Assembly: GCA_937973585.1 (NCBI GenBank)
Contig: CALJKN010000017.1
Span: 1-39,566, forward strand
Source of the DNA: an uncultured Helicobacteraceae bacterium
Lineage (GTDB): Bacteria; Campylobacterota; Campylobacteria; Campylobacterales; UBA6016
Direction of reading: 5' to 3'
Length of the DNA: 39,566 nt
Part shown: positions 1-7,219 of the stretch, in pieces
Position numbering within the stretch: the stretch's first letter is position 1
Layout: every line of letters begins with the position of its first letter
The notes under the pieces: model-generated
Database searches by the model: none
Seen by the model: the letters and a program-made list of their open reading frames with translations, nothing else
Told to the model about the DNA's origin: nothing
Program-made: the position numbers and the translations under genes

Positions 1-40
1 CAGTATCGCTAATGCGCTTTTGTCGCATGGGGCGTGAAAG

Positions 41-382
41 CTACATTTCCCAATCTTTGGAATACATCATTCCATAGCCTTTTATGAATGTATAATATTT
101 TTCAGGATTTGTTTCTTTTAGTTCTAATAAATCAAATACTTTCAGGCTAGCTTCAATCATAAGTTTTTTCATTTCTTCGCTTGTAATACGACTATACTTG
201 TCACTATCTAGTAATTCAGAATATTCGCCTACATGCAGGTCTTCCAAAAACCCATTTCTAAAGCAGAAAGCCGTTATGGCGTTTGCTTCATCTCTAAGCG
301 TAAAACCGCCTTGGAAAAATCCTTTTAATAACTCATCTAAAGCGCCCATATCAATATTTTTCGGAATTTCTTTTTGCGGCAT
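41..382 (-). CDS. Hypothetical protein, 113 aa
   Basis: I do not recognise this protein. It is a 113-residue soluble, mildly acidic protein that looks mostly helical, with no signal peptide, membrane segment or obvious catalytic motif. The start at 382 is supported by AGGAAAG seven or so bases upstream (plus-strand 388-393 region). It is the last of three small genes read from the same strand, beginning only 18 nt after the stop of the 32-aa membrane protein (401-499), so it is probably in the same transcript. I cannot infer a function; the neighbours give none either. The gene call itself is fairly safe because of its length, its start signal and the tight spacing. Confidence 0.6.
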   Translation of the reverse strand: MPQKEIPKNIDMGALDELLKGFFQGGFTLRDEANAITAFCFRNGFLEDLHVGEYSELLDSDKYSRITSEEMKKLMIEASLKVFDLLELKETNPEKYYTFIKGYGMMYSKDWEM

Positions 383-400
383 ACTACTTTCCTAATTAAA

Positions 401-499
401 CTAAATTTTCGGATTTTCGCTTGTAAGTTCGTATGTCCCATAGGCTAGCATTGCAACAAACATAACGGCCAAAAAAACCATCGCAAAAGTTTCAAGCAT
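401..499 (-). CDS. Small single-pass membrane protein, 32 aa
   Basis: Reading the minus strand from the ATG at 499 gives a 32-residue protein that is almost entirely one hydrophobic helix (from about residue 5 to 19, rich in F, V, A, M and L) followed by a short polar tail ending in NPKI. Its ATG overlaps the TGA of the preceding 76-aa gene (TGATG), and the sequence GGAGATTTGTG lies just before it, so translation is likely coupled. It is too short for most gene finders. The family is unknown to me. The overlap, start signal and coherent transmembrane segment argue that it is real. Confidence 0.55.
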   Translation of the reverse strand: MLETFAMVFLAVMFVAMLAYGTYELTSENPKI

Positions 500-729
500 C
501 ACAAATCTCCTATTTCTTTTGTTTTTGTTTTGATTTTATGAATAATCACAAAGGACAAAACAAGCAACGAAAACTCAATAAAAAAACCACTCCAAAACAA
601 GACATCAAACTGCTTGAGACGATAGGAAGAGACGAGTCCGCTACCAACTGTCACCATTAACAAAATGACAACCGCAAAATAAGCACGGAGACTATTAAGG
701 TTTTCTTTGATTTCGTCAATTTTACTCAT
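499..729 (-). CDS. Small two-helix membrane protein, 76 aa
   Basis: This 76-residue protein has a polar N-terminus (MSKIDEIKENL), two clear hydrophobic segments (about residues 17-35 and 44-63) and a charged cytoplasmic-looking tail with several Lys and Thr. I do not recognise the family. It is first of three short genes on this strand. No Shine-Dalgarno sequence precedes the ATG; instead TAAAAT lies seven bases upstream with TTGAGA 16 bp before it, so the mRNA may begin at the start codon. Together with the 32-aa gene it overlaps, it may form a small membrane complex, which is inference only. Confidence 0.6.
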   Translation of the reverse strand: MSKIDEIKENLNSLRAYFAVVILLMVTVGSGLVSSYRLKQFDVLFWSGFFIEFSLLVLSFVIIHKIKTKTKEIGDL

Positions 730-735
730 GGAGCG

Positions 736-763
736 ATTTTAGCATATTTTATGGTAATCTCAA
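736..763 (-). promoter_or_regulatory. Candidate sigma-70 promoter, possibly giving leaderless mRNA
   Basis: On the minus strand TTGAGA (763-758) and TAAAAT (741-736) are 16 bp apart, each one mismatch from consensus. Counting from the -10 puts +1 at 729, the A of the ATG of the 76-aa gene. The -35 shares bases with the T-rich stretch after the groEL terminator hairpin. Confidence 0.5.
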
Positions 764-800
764 AAAGAGGTAGGGATCCGAAAGGCAAGGTGCCTTTCGG
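761..800 (-). terminator. Terminator hairpin after groEL
   Basis: A perfect 10-bp stem, CCGAAAGGCA with TGCCTTTCGG, closes a 3-nt loop at 778-800. On the minus strand it is followed, after a short gap, by CTCTTTTTG. It lies 24 nt past the groEL stop and suits an intrinsic terminator, although the T-run is not immediately adjacent. Confidence 0.55.
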
Positions 801-823
801 AAGAGAGAAAAAGGTGGAGGATA

Positions 824-2458
824 TTAGTACATATCTCCCATGCCGCCCATTCCGCCGCCCGGCATTGCTGGCATTGCAGGTTTGTCTTCTTTGATTTCGC
901 TTATTGTAGCTTCAGTCGTTAGAAGTAGGCTAGACACGGATACAGCATTTTGCAGAGCTACTCTCACCACTTTCACCGGATCGATAATACCGGCAGAGAA
1001 CATATCTACATATTCACCGTTAGCGGCGTTAAAGCCTGTGTTTGCGCCGGCAGTCTCAACAGCATGAACGACTACGCCGCCGTCAAATCCCGCATTTTCA
1101 GCGATTTGTTTGATTGGGGCTTTGATAGCTTTCATGATGATGTCTGCGCCTAGTTTTTCATCGCCGCATAGGTCTACTTTTACAGCCGCCGCCGCTCTGA
1201 TTAGCGCCGCACCGCCGCCGATTACTATACCCTCTTCGACAGCCGCTTTTGTAGCAGACAATGCATCGTCTACTCTGTCTTTTTTCTCTTTCATCTCCAT
1301 CTCGGTTGGAGCGCCCACTTTGATAACAGCGATACCGCCGGATAGTTTTGCAAGTCTCTCTTGCAGTTTTTCTTTGTCGTAATCGCTTGTCGTAGTCTCA
1401 ATTTGAGCTTTGATTTGTTTGATTCTTCCGCTTACGGCTTCTTTGTCGCCTTTGCCGTCAACTATTGTAGTGTTATCTTTGTCGATTATCACTTTTGATG
1501 CTTGACCAAGAGTTGTTAGCTCTGCATCTTCAATTTTTTGACCTAGCTCTTCGCTGATTACTTGACCGCCTGTTAGGATTGCGATATCTTCAAGCATTGC
1601 TTTTCTTCTATCGCCAAAGCCAGGAGCTTTTACGGCTGCGATATTTAGAACACCTCTTAGTTTGTTTACAACCAAAGTTGCAAGAGCTTCACCCTCAACA
1701 TCTTCTGCCACTATCACTAGAGGTCTGTTTGTTTTTACTACTTTTTCAAGAATCGGTAGTAGCTCTTTCATATTTCCTACTTTTTTCTCATAAAGCAGGA
1801 TAAACGGATTTTCGATTACCGCTTCCATTTTGTCAGGGTTTGTCACGAAGTACGGAGATAGATAACCTCTGTCAAACTGCATACCCTCTACGACATTTAG
1901 CTCATCCACGATCCCCTTAGCTTCTTCTACCGTGATAACGCCGTCTTTACCCACTTTTTCCATAGCGTCTGCGATTAGATTACCTACGGCTTCGTCGGAG
2001 TTTGCAGAGATTGTAGCTACTTGAGCCGTCTCTTTTTTGTCGTTGATTGTTTTTGAGATTTTTTTGAGTTCGTTTACGATCTCTGTTACCGCTTTATCCA
2101 TACCTCTTTTTACAGCGATTGGATTTGCACCGGAAGTCACATATCTTAGACCCTCTTTAAATATAGCATGAGCTAGTACCGTAGCAGTCGTAGTACCGTC
2201 ACCGGCCGCATCCGCAGTTTTGTTTGCTACTTCTTTTACGAGTTGAGCGCCCATGTTTTCGATAGAATCTTTTAGCTCAACCTCTTTTGCTACCGATACG
2301 CCGTCTTTTGTGATGTGCGGAGCGCCGAAGCTTTTTTGGATAAGTACGTTTCTGCCCTTTGGTCCCATTGTTACTTTGACTGCATCGGCTAGTTTTGTTA
2401 CACCGCTAAAAAGCGCATTTCTCGCCGCATCTGAATAAAAAATCTCTTTTGCTGCCAT
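824..2458 (-). CDS. groL: Chaperonin GroEL (Hsp60)
   Basis: Complete 544-residue group I chaperonin. It has the family's N-terminal region with KVTMGPKGRNV, the ATP-site GDGTTTATVLA segment near residue 86, and the C-terminal methionine/glycine-rich tail, here ending GMGGMGDMY. GroEL forms the double-ring folding chamber that works with GroES in the cytoplasm. The gene follows groES by 36 nt with GAAGGAAT before its ATG, so both are made from one transcript driven by the promoter/CIRCE region at 2797-2853. A terminator hairpin follows at 778-800. Length and motifs are normal; the Tyr as last residue is a minor departure from the usual Met-ended tail. Confidence 0.98.
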   Translation of the reverse strand: MAAKEIFYSDAARNALFSGVTKLADAVKVTMGPKGRNVLIQKSFGAPHITKDGVSVAKEVELKDSIENMGAQLVKEVANKTADAAGDGTTTATVLAHAIFKEGLRYVTSGANPIAVKRGMDKAVTEIVNELKKISKTINDKKETAQVATISANSDEAVGNLIADAMEKVGKDGVITVEEAKGIVDELNVVEGMQFDRGYLSPYFVTNPDKMEAVIENPFILLYEKKVGNMKELLPILEKVVKTNRPLVIVAEDVEGEALATLVVNKLRGVLNIAAVKAPGFGDRRKAMLEDIAILTGGQVISEELGQKIEDAELTTLGQASKVIIDKDNTTIVDGKGDKEAVSGRIKQIKAQIETTTSDYDKEKLQERLAKLSGGIAVIKVGAPTEMEMKEKKDRVDDALSATKAAVEEGIVIGGGAALIRAAAAVKVDLCGDEKLGADIIMKAIKAPIKQIAENAGFDGGVVVHAVETAGANTGFNAANGEYVDMFSAGIIDPVKVVRVALQNAVSVSSLLLTTEATISEIKEDKPAMPAMPGGGMGGMGDMY

Positions 2459-2494
2459 ATTAAATTCCTTCTTTGATATTTATATTTTATGAAA

Positions 2495-2761
2495 TTACAT
2501 TACACCAAGGATATCGTCGATACTCATAACCAAATAGTCGTTGCCGTCTACTTTGATTTCAGTCCCTGCATACTTGCCGAAAAGGACGGTATCGCCGCAT
2601 TTGACTTCGCCTTTGTCATCCAGTTTTTTAGAAACTGCTACCACTTTGCCCATTTGAGGTTTCTCTTTTGCGCTATCTGGGATTATGATCCCTCCTGCTG
2701 ATTTTGTTACCTCTTCGGTTCTCTCTACAAGAACTCTTTTTCCAAGCGGTTTGAAGTTCAT
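2495..2761 (-). CDS. groS: Co-chaperonin GroES (Hsp10)
   Basis: The 88-residue protein beginning MNFKPLGKRVL has the GroES fold signature: the N-terminal PLGKRVLVER strand, the mobile-loop region with GGIIIPDSAKEKP, and the SIDDI C-terminal strand. I chose the ATG at 2761 rather than an upstream in-frame codon at 2833 because AAGGAGT precedes it at proper spacing, because the upstream extension would run through the CIRCE operator, and because 88 residues matches the family. GroES is the seven-subunit lid of the GroEL chamber. It is the first gene of the groESL operon, with regulation by the HrcA/CIRCE system likely. Confidence 0.97.
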   Translation of the reverse strand: MNFKPLGKRVLVERTEEVTKSAGGIIIPDSAKEKPQMGKVVAVSKKLDDKGEVKCGDTVLFGKYAGTEIKVDGNDYLVMSIDDILGVM

Positions 2762-2796
2762 CGTGACTCCTTTTATTATTTTGTTAATCTTAAATT

Positions 2797-2823
2797 TTAG
2801 CGCTCTAGTTTTTAGAGTGCTAA
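2797..2823 (-). promoter_or_regulatory. CIRCE operator (HrcA binding site)
   Basis: On the minus strand the arms are TTAGCACTC and GAGCGCTAA separated by exactly 9 nt. The CIRCE consensus is TTAGCACTC-N9-GAGTGCTAA, so 17 of 18 arm bases match. The site starts just downstream of the -10 element, where HrcA binding would block initiation. hrcA itself is not in the window. Confidence 0.93.
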
Positions 2824-2824
2824 A

Positions 2825-2853
2825 ATTATACAAGCTTTTATCTGCAATGTCAA
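2825..2853 (-). promoter_or_regulatory. Consensus sigma-70 promoter of groESL
   Basis: The minus strand shows TTGACA (2853-2848), a 17-bp spacer and TATAAT (2830-2825): a perfect match to the vegetative consensus, uncommon in Campylobacterota where the -35 is usually poor. The transcription start would fall inside the CIRCE operator. Confidence 0.9.
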
Positions 2854-2884
2854 GAATTTTTGAGCCTTACCCGCTAAACTTTTA

Positions 2885-3727
2885 TTACAAAATAGCATCC
2901 TTGACTGCGTCATATATATTTTGATACGAAAACTCAAATCCCTCCTCCAAAAGCCTTTTCGGGTACACCTTTTGTCCGCTTGTTAGCACTTTCGCCCCCT
3001 CGGAATAGAGCAGCCTCAAGGCAAATTCCGGAACAGGAAATAGAGTAGGACGATGAAGCGCCCTTCCTAGCGCCTCCGTCAGCCCTTTGTTTGTCGTAGG
3101 ATTTGGGGCGGTAAAATTAAATGCGCCGCTTGAGCTTTTATCTATCAAAAACTCTATAGCTCCGGCAAGATCCGATATATGTATCCACGAAAACCCCTGC
3201 TTTCCGCTCCCTATCCGGCCACCTAGACCTGCCCTAAACGGAGGTAGCATCTGGGACAAAGCCCCTCCGTTTTTACCTATCACTATCCCAAATCTCATAT
3301 TTACACATCTAATCCCACACCCCTCGACCCCTTTGGCCTCGTTCTCCCACTTTTCACATAGCCCCCCTAAAAAGTCGTCTGCTTTTTTGTGACTATATTC
3401 GTCATTTTCCCCCTCTGCATAGTACCCGACGGCTGAAGCCGAAAAAAATACTTTTGGTTTTTCAGGCATAAAACACATAGCCTTTACGAGTCTGGAGGTA
3501 GTATTTAACCTACTAGATATCAATACTTTTTTGTACTCGTCGCTCCATCTGCCTATTATCGGGGCTCCGGCTAGATTGATTACAATATGTGCCCCCTCCA
3601 ATTTTGCAACAAGATTTGAATCAAAATCTGCAGCTCCGATTTTGGATATCTCGTACCCTTTTTTTGAAAAATACTCCGACAAAAAACTACCTACAAACCC
3701 GCTCGCACCCGCTATCGCTATCTTCAC
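2885..3727 (-). CDS. TIGR01777-type SDR epimerase (YfcH-like)
   Basis: A 280-residue extended short-chain dehydrogenase/reductase. The N-terminal GASGFVGSFL is the NAD(P)-binding glycine motif; SASAVGYYAEG resembles the active-site region (the YxxxK Tyr/Lys arrangement is atypical, as in this subfamily); and the C-terminal 50 residues (HRPTLFPVPEFALRLL onward, with a KVYPKRLLEEGF segment) match the DUF1731 tail that defines the YfcH/TIGR01777 group. The substrate of this group is not established. The gene ends about 30 nt upstream of the groES promoter on the same strand. Several C-rich runs are present but the frame is intact. Confidence 0.88.
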   Translation of the reverse strand: MKIAIAGASGFVGSFLSEYFSKKGYEISKIGAADFDSNLVAKLEGAHIVINLAGAPIIGRWSDEYKKVLISSRLNTTSRLVKAMCFMPEKPKVFFSASAVGYYAEGENDEYSHKKADDFLGGLCEKWENEAKGVEGCGIRCVNMRFGIVIGKNGGALSQMLPPFRAGLGGRIGSGKQGFSWIHISDLAGAIEFLIDKSSSGAFNFTAPNPTTNKGLTEALGRALHRPTLFPVPEFALRLLYSEGAKVLTSGQKVYPKRLLEEGFEFSYQNIYDAVKDAIL

Positions 3728-3792
3728 AATAAACCTCCGTCCGGTTTTATTTCGTTAAGTTTGAATTTACCGCAAAATCCCATAAAAAAATG

Positions 3793-3798
3793 TATAAT
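3793..3798 (+). promoter_or_regulatory. Candidate -10 element for the diguanylate cyclase gene
   Basis: TATAAT preceded by TG, 47 nt before the chosen start at 3845. No good -35 is present, as is common in this phylum. It also argues against the upstream start at 3761, which would lie outside such a transcript. Confidence 0.45.
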
Positions 3799-3844
3799 AG
3801 GTCGATCTAGTAGAGGTAGTATCGGCAAAAAGGGGGTCTATGAT

Positions 3845-5434
3845 ATGAAGACCAGTATCAACAAATTTAACACGCATGTTTTTTTATTTCTTTTGGCACT
3901 GCTTGCTTTGATCTCGTTTTTTGTATACGAAAAAGAGAAAAACTACACATACAACACTATATACGATATGGTTAGCGCAAAAATCTGCACCATGAGCGAT
4001 ATCGTAAAATACCACGAAGATGTCGGTTCTCCTGATGAAATTCCGATACTTGTATCTATGTATATAGCAAAAACCAAACATTTATCTGATTTTGTGATGT
4101 TAAAAAACAATACCGTCGTAATTGCAAAAAACAACTCCTGTGCACCTTCCGGAATAGACAAAAAACCGATTGAGTGCGGAAGCTACGCCGATGTCGAAAA
4201 TGGGGCATGGATAGTCAAAAAGTTTCCAACCAAAAGCGGTAACTACGAAATTTTATACAGACTGGATACCAAAATAATACAGGAAAAAACAAGGGCTCAG
4301 GTATTTACTTTTTTAGCGGAAATGGGTGTCATCTTGATACTCTCTTTTGCCGCTTTGACGTTTGTCCTAAACAAAGTATTGGTCAGACCCATATCAAAAC
4401 TCGCCGAATATATGAAAACCAAAAAAAACGAACCCAAAAGTTTTTTCTTTACCGAACTGGAACTTCTAAAAAATAGCTACGTCTCAGCCGTTACAACTCT
4501 TGATGGGCTCAATAAAACACTAGAAGAGCAAGTCCAAAAAAGAACCATACAGTTAAAGCAATCCAACGAGACCCTGAAAAACATCATCGACAGGCAACAA
4601 AACTGCGTAATAGTAATAGAAGAGGGTAAGGTAAAAGTCGCAAACAAGCGTTTTCTATCGCTATTCGGTTTTAAAGATTTAACCGACGTACAAGAGAATT
4701 TTCAGTGTATATCGGAGCTATTTTTGGCAGATTCCACGGTTTGCACAAAAACAGATACCTGCCCGATATCAAAAACAACAGTTATTGAAGACTCAAAACT
4801 AAAATTTATACCTACAGACAGCGAAGAGTTGTTGGTATACAAAATAGATAAAACCGTCATAGACAAAGACTCTACCCCTGTAACAATCATCAGCCTCTCC
4901 GACATTACCGATCTTGAGAATGAAAAAGAGGCTTTGGAGCTAAAATCAAATACCGATGCACTTACCTCTTTAAAAAACAGGAGGTATTTCGACAAAATAC
5001 TTGAAGCGGAGGTTCACAAGGCCAAATCAAAAAACATCCCGTTATCTCTCATAATGTTTGACATAGACAGGTTCAAAAACATAAACGACACATACGGTCA
5101 TCAAGTAGGAGACGAAGCACTAAGGGGGTTGGCAAAAACCGTTTCGGCACACATTAGGCAAAGCGATGTTTTGGCAAGATACGGCGGCGAAGAGTTTGCC
5201 GTTATAGCGTCATGGACAAATATAGATGCAGCAAAAATACTTGCTGAAAAACTCAGAAAAACTATTGAAGAGCTAAAATTACCGGACGTACCTCAATTTA
5301 CGTGTAGTTTTGGCGTAGCGCAAATGGAAGAAGAAGATTTCACGCACGATATAATCAAAAGAGCCGACGATGCGCTCTATGAGGCAAAAAATAGCGGTAG
5401 AAATATAGTCATTGCAAAAGGCGAAAGCAGATGA
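3845..5434 (+). CDS. Membrane-bound diguanylate cyclase with PAS-like and GGDEF domains
   Basis: I place the start at the ATG at 3845 (529 aa, MKTSINKF) because AGGGGG precedes it and a -10 element lies downstream of the longer alternative at 3761. Order: membrane helix (about residues 10-27), periplasmic sensor region of roughly 130 residues, second helix (about 160-182), coiled coil (about 225-250), a PAS-like domain (about 250-355) with several Cys, then GGDEF. The active loop is GGEEF (447-451) and the product-inhibition I-site RQSD sits exactly five residues before it, so the enzyme should make cyclic di-GMP from two GTP and be feedback-inhibited. No EAL domain. Its TGA overlaps the ATG of the next gene. 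Confidence 0.9.
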   Translation: MKTSINKFNTHVFLFLLALLALISFFVYEKEKNYTYNTIYDMVSAKICTMSDIVKYHEDVGSPDEIPILVSMYIAKTKHLSDFVMLKNNTVVIAKNNSCAPSGIDKKPIECGSYADVENGAWIVKKFPTKSGNYEILYRLDTKIIQEKTRAQVFTFLAEMGVILILSFAALTFVLNKVLVRPISKLAEYMKTKKNEPKSFFFTELELLKNSYVSAVTTLDGLNKTLEEQVQKRTIQLKQSNETLKNIIDRQQNCVIVIEEGKVKVANKRFLSLFGFKDLTDVQENFQCISELFLADSTVCTKTDTCPISKTTVIEDSKLKFIPTDSEELLVYKIDKTVIDKDSTPVTIISLSDITDLENEKEALELKSNTDALTSLKNRRYFDKILEAEVHKAKSKNIPLSLIMFDIDRFKNINDTYGHQVGDEALRGLAKTVSAHIRQSDVLARYGGEEFAVIASWTNIDAAKILAEKLRKTIEELKLPDVPQFTCSFGVAQMEEEDFTHDIIKRADDALYEAKNSGRNIVIAKGESR

Positions 5435-5808
5435 GAGTCTACGAGGATGGTTTGATATATGTCGAGGTGCATGAATCCAAAATACCGTGGCTAAAGATTT
5501 TTACAAATCATCCGTACAAAGAGTTGTCCGAGATGGATAAAAAGACAAAGGAACGGTTATTTTCGGTTGCTTTTTTGATTGAAAAAGAGATGCTCTCCTA
5601 CTACAAACCGGACAAAATCAACTGGGCAAGCTTTGGAAATATGCTACCTAGAGTTCATATACATTTGCAGGCAAGATTCAAAGATGACGACTACTTTCCA
5701 GAATCTTTATGGGGAGTAAAACAAAGAGATAGCGATATGGATCTCCCCCCAATGGAGCCTTTTTTAAAATCTCTGGTACAAAAAATGCAACAGTCCTATT
5801 CAGAATAG
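5431..5808 (+). CDS. HIT-family protein
   Basis: A 125-residue histidine-triad family protein. The diagnostic motif is RVHIHLQARF (about residues 74-83), where the first two histidines are present and the third position is Gln, an HxHxQ form known from several branches. HIT proteins hydrolyse or transfer nucleoside-phosphate bonds, for example in dinucleoside polyphosphates; the substrate here is not determinable. The ATG overlaps the cyclase stop (ATGA), so it is translationally coupled to a cyclic di-GMP synthase. The N-terminal part (PWLKIFTNHPYKELSEM) is the form I recall from epsilonproteobacterial HIT proteins. Confidence 0.85.
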   Translation: MRVYEDGLIYVEVHESKIPWLKIFTNHPYKELSEMDKKTKERLFSVAFLIEKEMLSYYKPDKINWASFGNMLPRVHIHLQARFKDDDYFPESLWGVKQRDSDMDLPPMEPFLKSLVQKMQQSYSE

Positions 5809-5863
5809 ATAGGAATTGTCGATTAAGTATTGTTTTAACTCTTTTTTGGTTAAATAAGACAAA

Positions 5864-5869
5864 TAAAAT
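5864..5869 (+). promoter_or_regulatory. Possible -10 element for nifS
   Basis: TAAAAT 30 nt before the nifS ATG in an AT-rich 90-nt gap. There is no convincing -35. It is the best candidate in the gap, no more. Confidence 0.3.
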
Positions 5870-5898
5870 CCTATTTAAAAAATCTCAAGGAAACTCCT

Positions 5899-7086
5899 AT
5901 GATTACGGCATACCTCGACAACAATGCCACGACGATTTGCGATCCAAAAGTCAGAGAGGCTATGGAACCTTTTTGGTGTGAGCTATACGGCAACCCAAAC
6001 TCTCTACACAGATTCGGAACCGACACCCACCAATATCTCAGATCTTCAATGGACAGGCTATACAATGCAATAAATGCGGCCGACGAAGACGACATCATCA
6101 TCAATTCCGGTGCATCCGAGGGAAATAACCACGTACTAAAATCGATATACTATGACGTAATCCTCCCGTCAAACGGTGCAAAAGACCATATCGTAACAAG
6201 TGCAGTCGAGCATCCCTCTGTAACGGCAACCTGTAAATGGCTAGAAGAGCAAGGGGTAAAAGTAACATACGTACCGGTAAACAGCGAGGGAATCGTCAAA
6301 GCCGGAACCGTCAAAGCATCCATCACGGAGAGAACCGCTCTAGTCTCTATCATGTGGGCAAACAACGAAACAGGGCTTATTTTTCCGGTAAAAGAGATAG
6401 CAGATATATGCCGTGAGGCCGGAGTGCTATTTCACACGGACGGATGTCAGGCTATAGGAAAAATAAAAGTCGATATGCAAGAGGTAAAGGCAGATTTTAT
6501 GACCTTTTCGGCTCATAAATTTCACGGCCCAAAAGGTATCGGCGGTTTATACGTCAGAAATTCGCGCAGAATTACAAACCTTGTTCACGGCGGCGAGCAG
6601 ATGGGAGGCAAGCGTGCAGGGACACTAAACGTACCCCTAATAGTCGGGATGGGTCTAGCCGCAGAGATGGCAAACGATGCTTTGGAGTATGAATTTACAA
6701 CGGTTAGAGCGCTAAGAGACGAGCTTGAGGATGAACTACTAAAAATCGAAGACGTGATAGTGGTCGGAAGTCGCGAAAACAGAGTGCCGAATACAATCCT
6801 AATATCCATAAAAGGGGTGGAGGGCGAATCAATGCTTTGGGATCTAAACAAAAACGGTATAGGGTGTTCTACCGGAAGTGCTTGTGCGTCGGAGGATCTT
6901 GAGGCAAACCCGATAATGATAGCAATCGGAGCCGATAAAGAGCTAGCCCATACGGCCGTTAGAATCAGCCTAAGCCGTTTTACGACAAAAGAAGAGATAG
7001 CACAGGCAAAAAAAGAGTTTCCGATAGCGGTAAAAAGGCTCAGAGAGATATCGTCTAGCTATGCATATGCACCACAGAACAACTAA
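5899..7086 (+). CDS. nifS: Cysteine desulfurase NifS
   Basis: A 395-residue class V aminotransferase-fold enzyme. YLDNNATT near the N-terminus is the NifS/IscS signature; SAHKFHGPKG carries the PLP-binding Lys207; the loop STGSACAS has the sulfur-accepting Cys329 (with Cys323 nearby). It removes sulfur from cysteine as a protein-bound persulfide and passes it to the NifU scaffold encoded next. In Campylobacter and Helicobacter this NIF-type pair is the general Fe-S assembly system, not one restricted to nitrogenase, and I infer the same here as no nif genes are nearby. AAGGAAACTCCT precedes the ATG. Confidence 0.96.
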   Translation: MITAYLDNNATTICDPKVREAMEPFWCELYGNPNSLHRFGTDTHQYLRSSMDRLYNAINAADEDDIIINSGASEGNNHVLKSIYYDVILPSNGAKDHIVTSAVEHPSVTATCKWLEEQGVKVTYVPVNSEGIVKAGTVKASITERTALVSIMWANNETGLIFPVKEIADICREAGVLFHTDGCQAIGKIKVDMQEVKADFMTFSAHKFHGPKGIGGLYVRNSRRITNLVHGGEQMGGKRAGTLNVPLIVGMGLAAEMANDALEYEFTTVRALRDELEDELLKIEDVIVVGSRENRVPNTILISIKGVEGESMLWDLNKNGIGCSTGSACASEDLEANPIMIAIGADKELAHTAVRISLSRFTTKEEIAQAKKEFPIAVKRLREISSSYAYAPQNN

Positions 7087-7219
7087 CGTCCCAAGCAAAA
7101 GCCCGCAAAAGCGGGAGAGTTTTTGGAGCAACTAGTTGCGAGAGCCGTCTGCTGAAGACCTAAACTTGGGCTTTGCCTGAGTTTTGAGGATTAATTAAAT
7201 GTTTTTAAAGGAATAGATT
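7087..7219 (+). promoter_or_regulatory. Structured nifS-nifU intergenic leader containing a dispersed repeat copy
   Basis: This 133-nt gap holds a hairpin CCCGC-AAAA-GCGGG (7102-7115), a perfect palindrome GCAACTAGTTGC (7128-7139) and a 10-bp stem with 3-nt loop (7162-7184: AAACTTGGGC / GCCTGAGTTT with two G-T pairs). CCCAAG (7090-7095) and AAAGCCC (7098-7104) can instead pair with CTTGGG (7165-7170) and GGGCTTT (7168-7174), which would disrupt the downstream hairpin. The 3' half (about 7136-7200) matches the repeat units at the right end of the window, sharing TGAAGACCTAA and CTTGGGCTT. A role in controlling nifU is possible but inferred. Confidence 0.55.
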
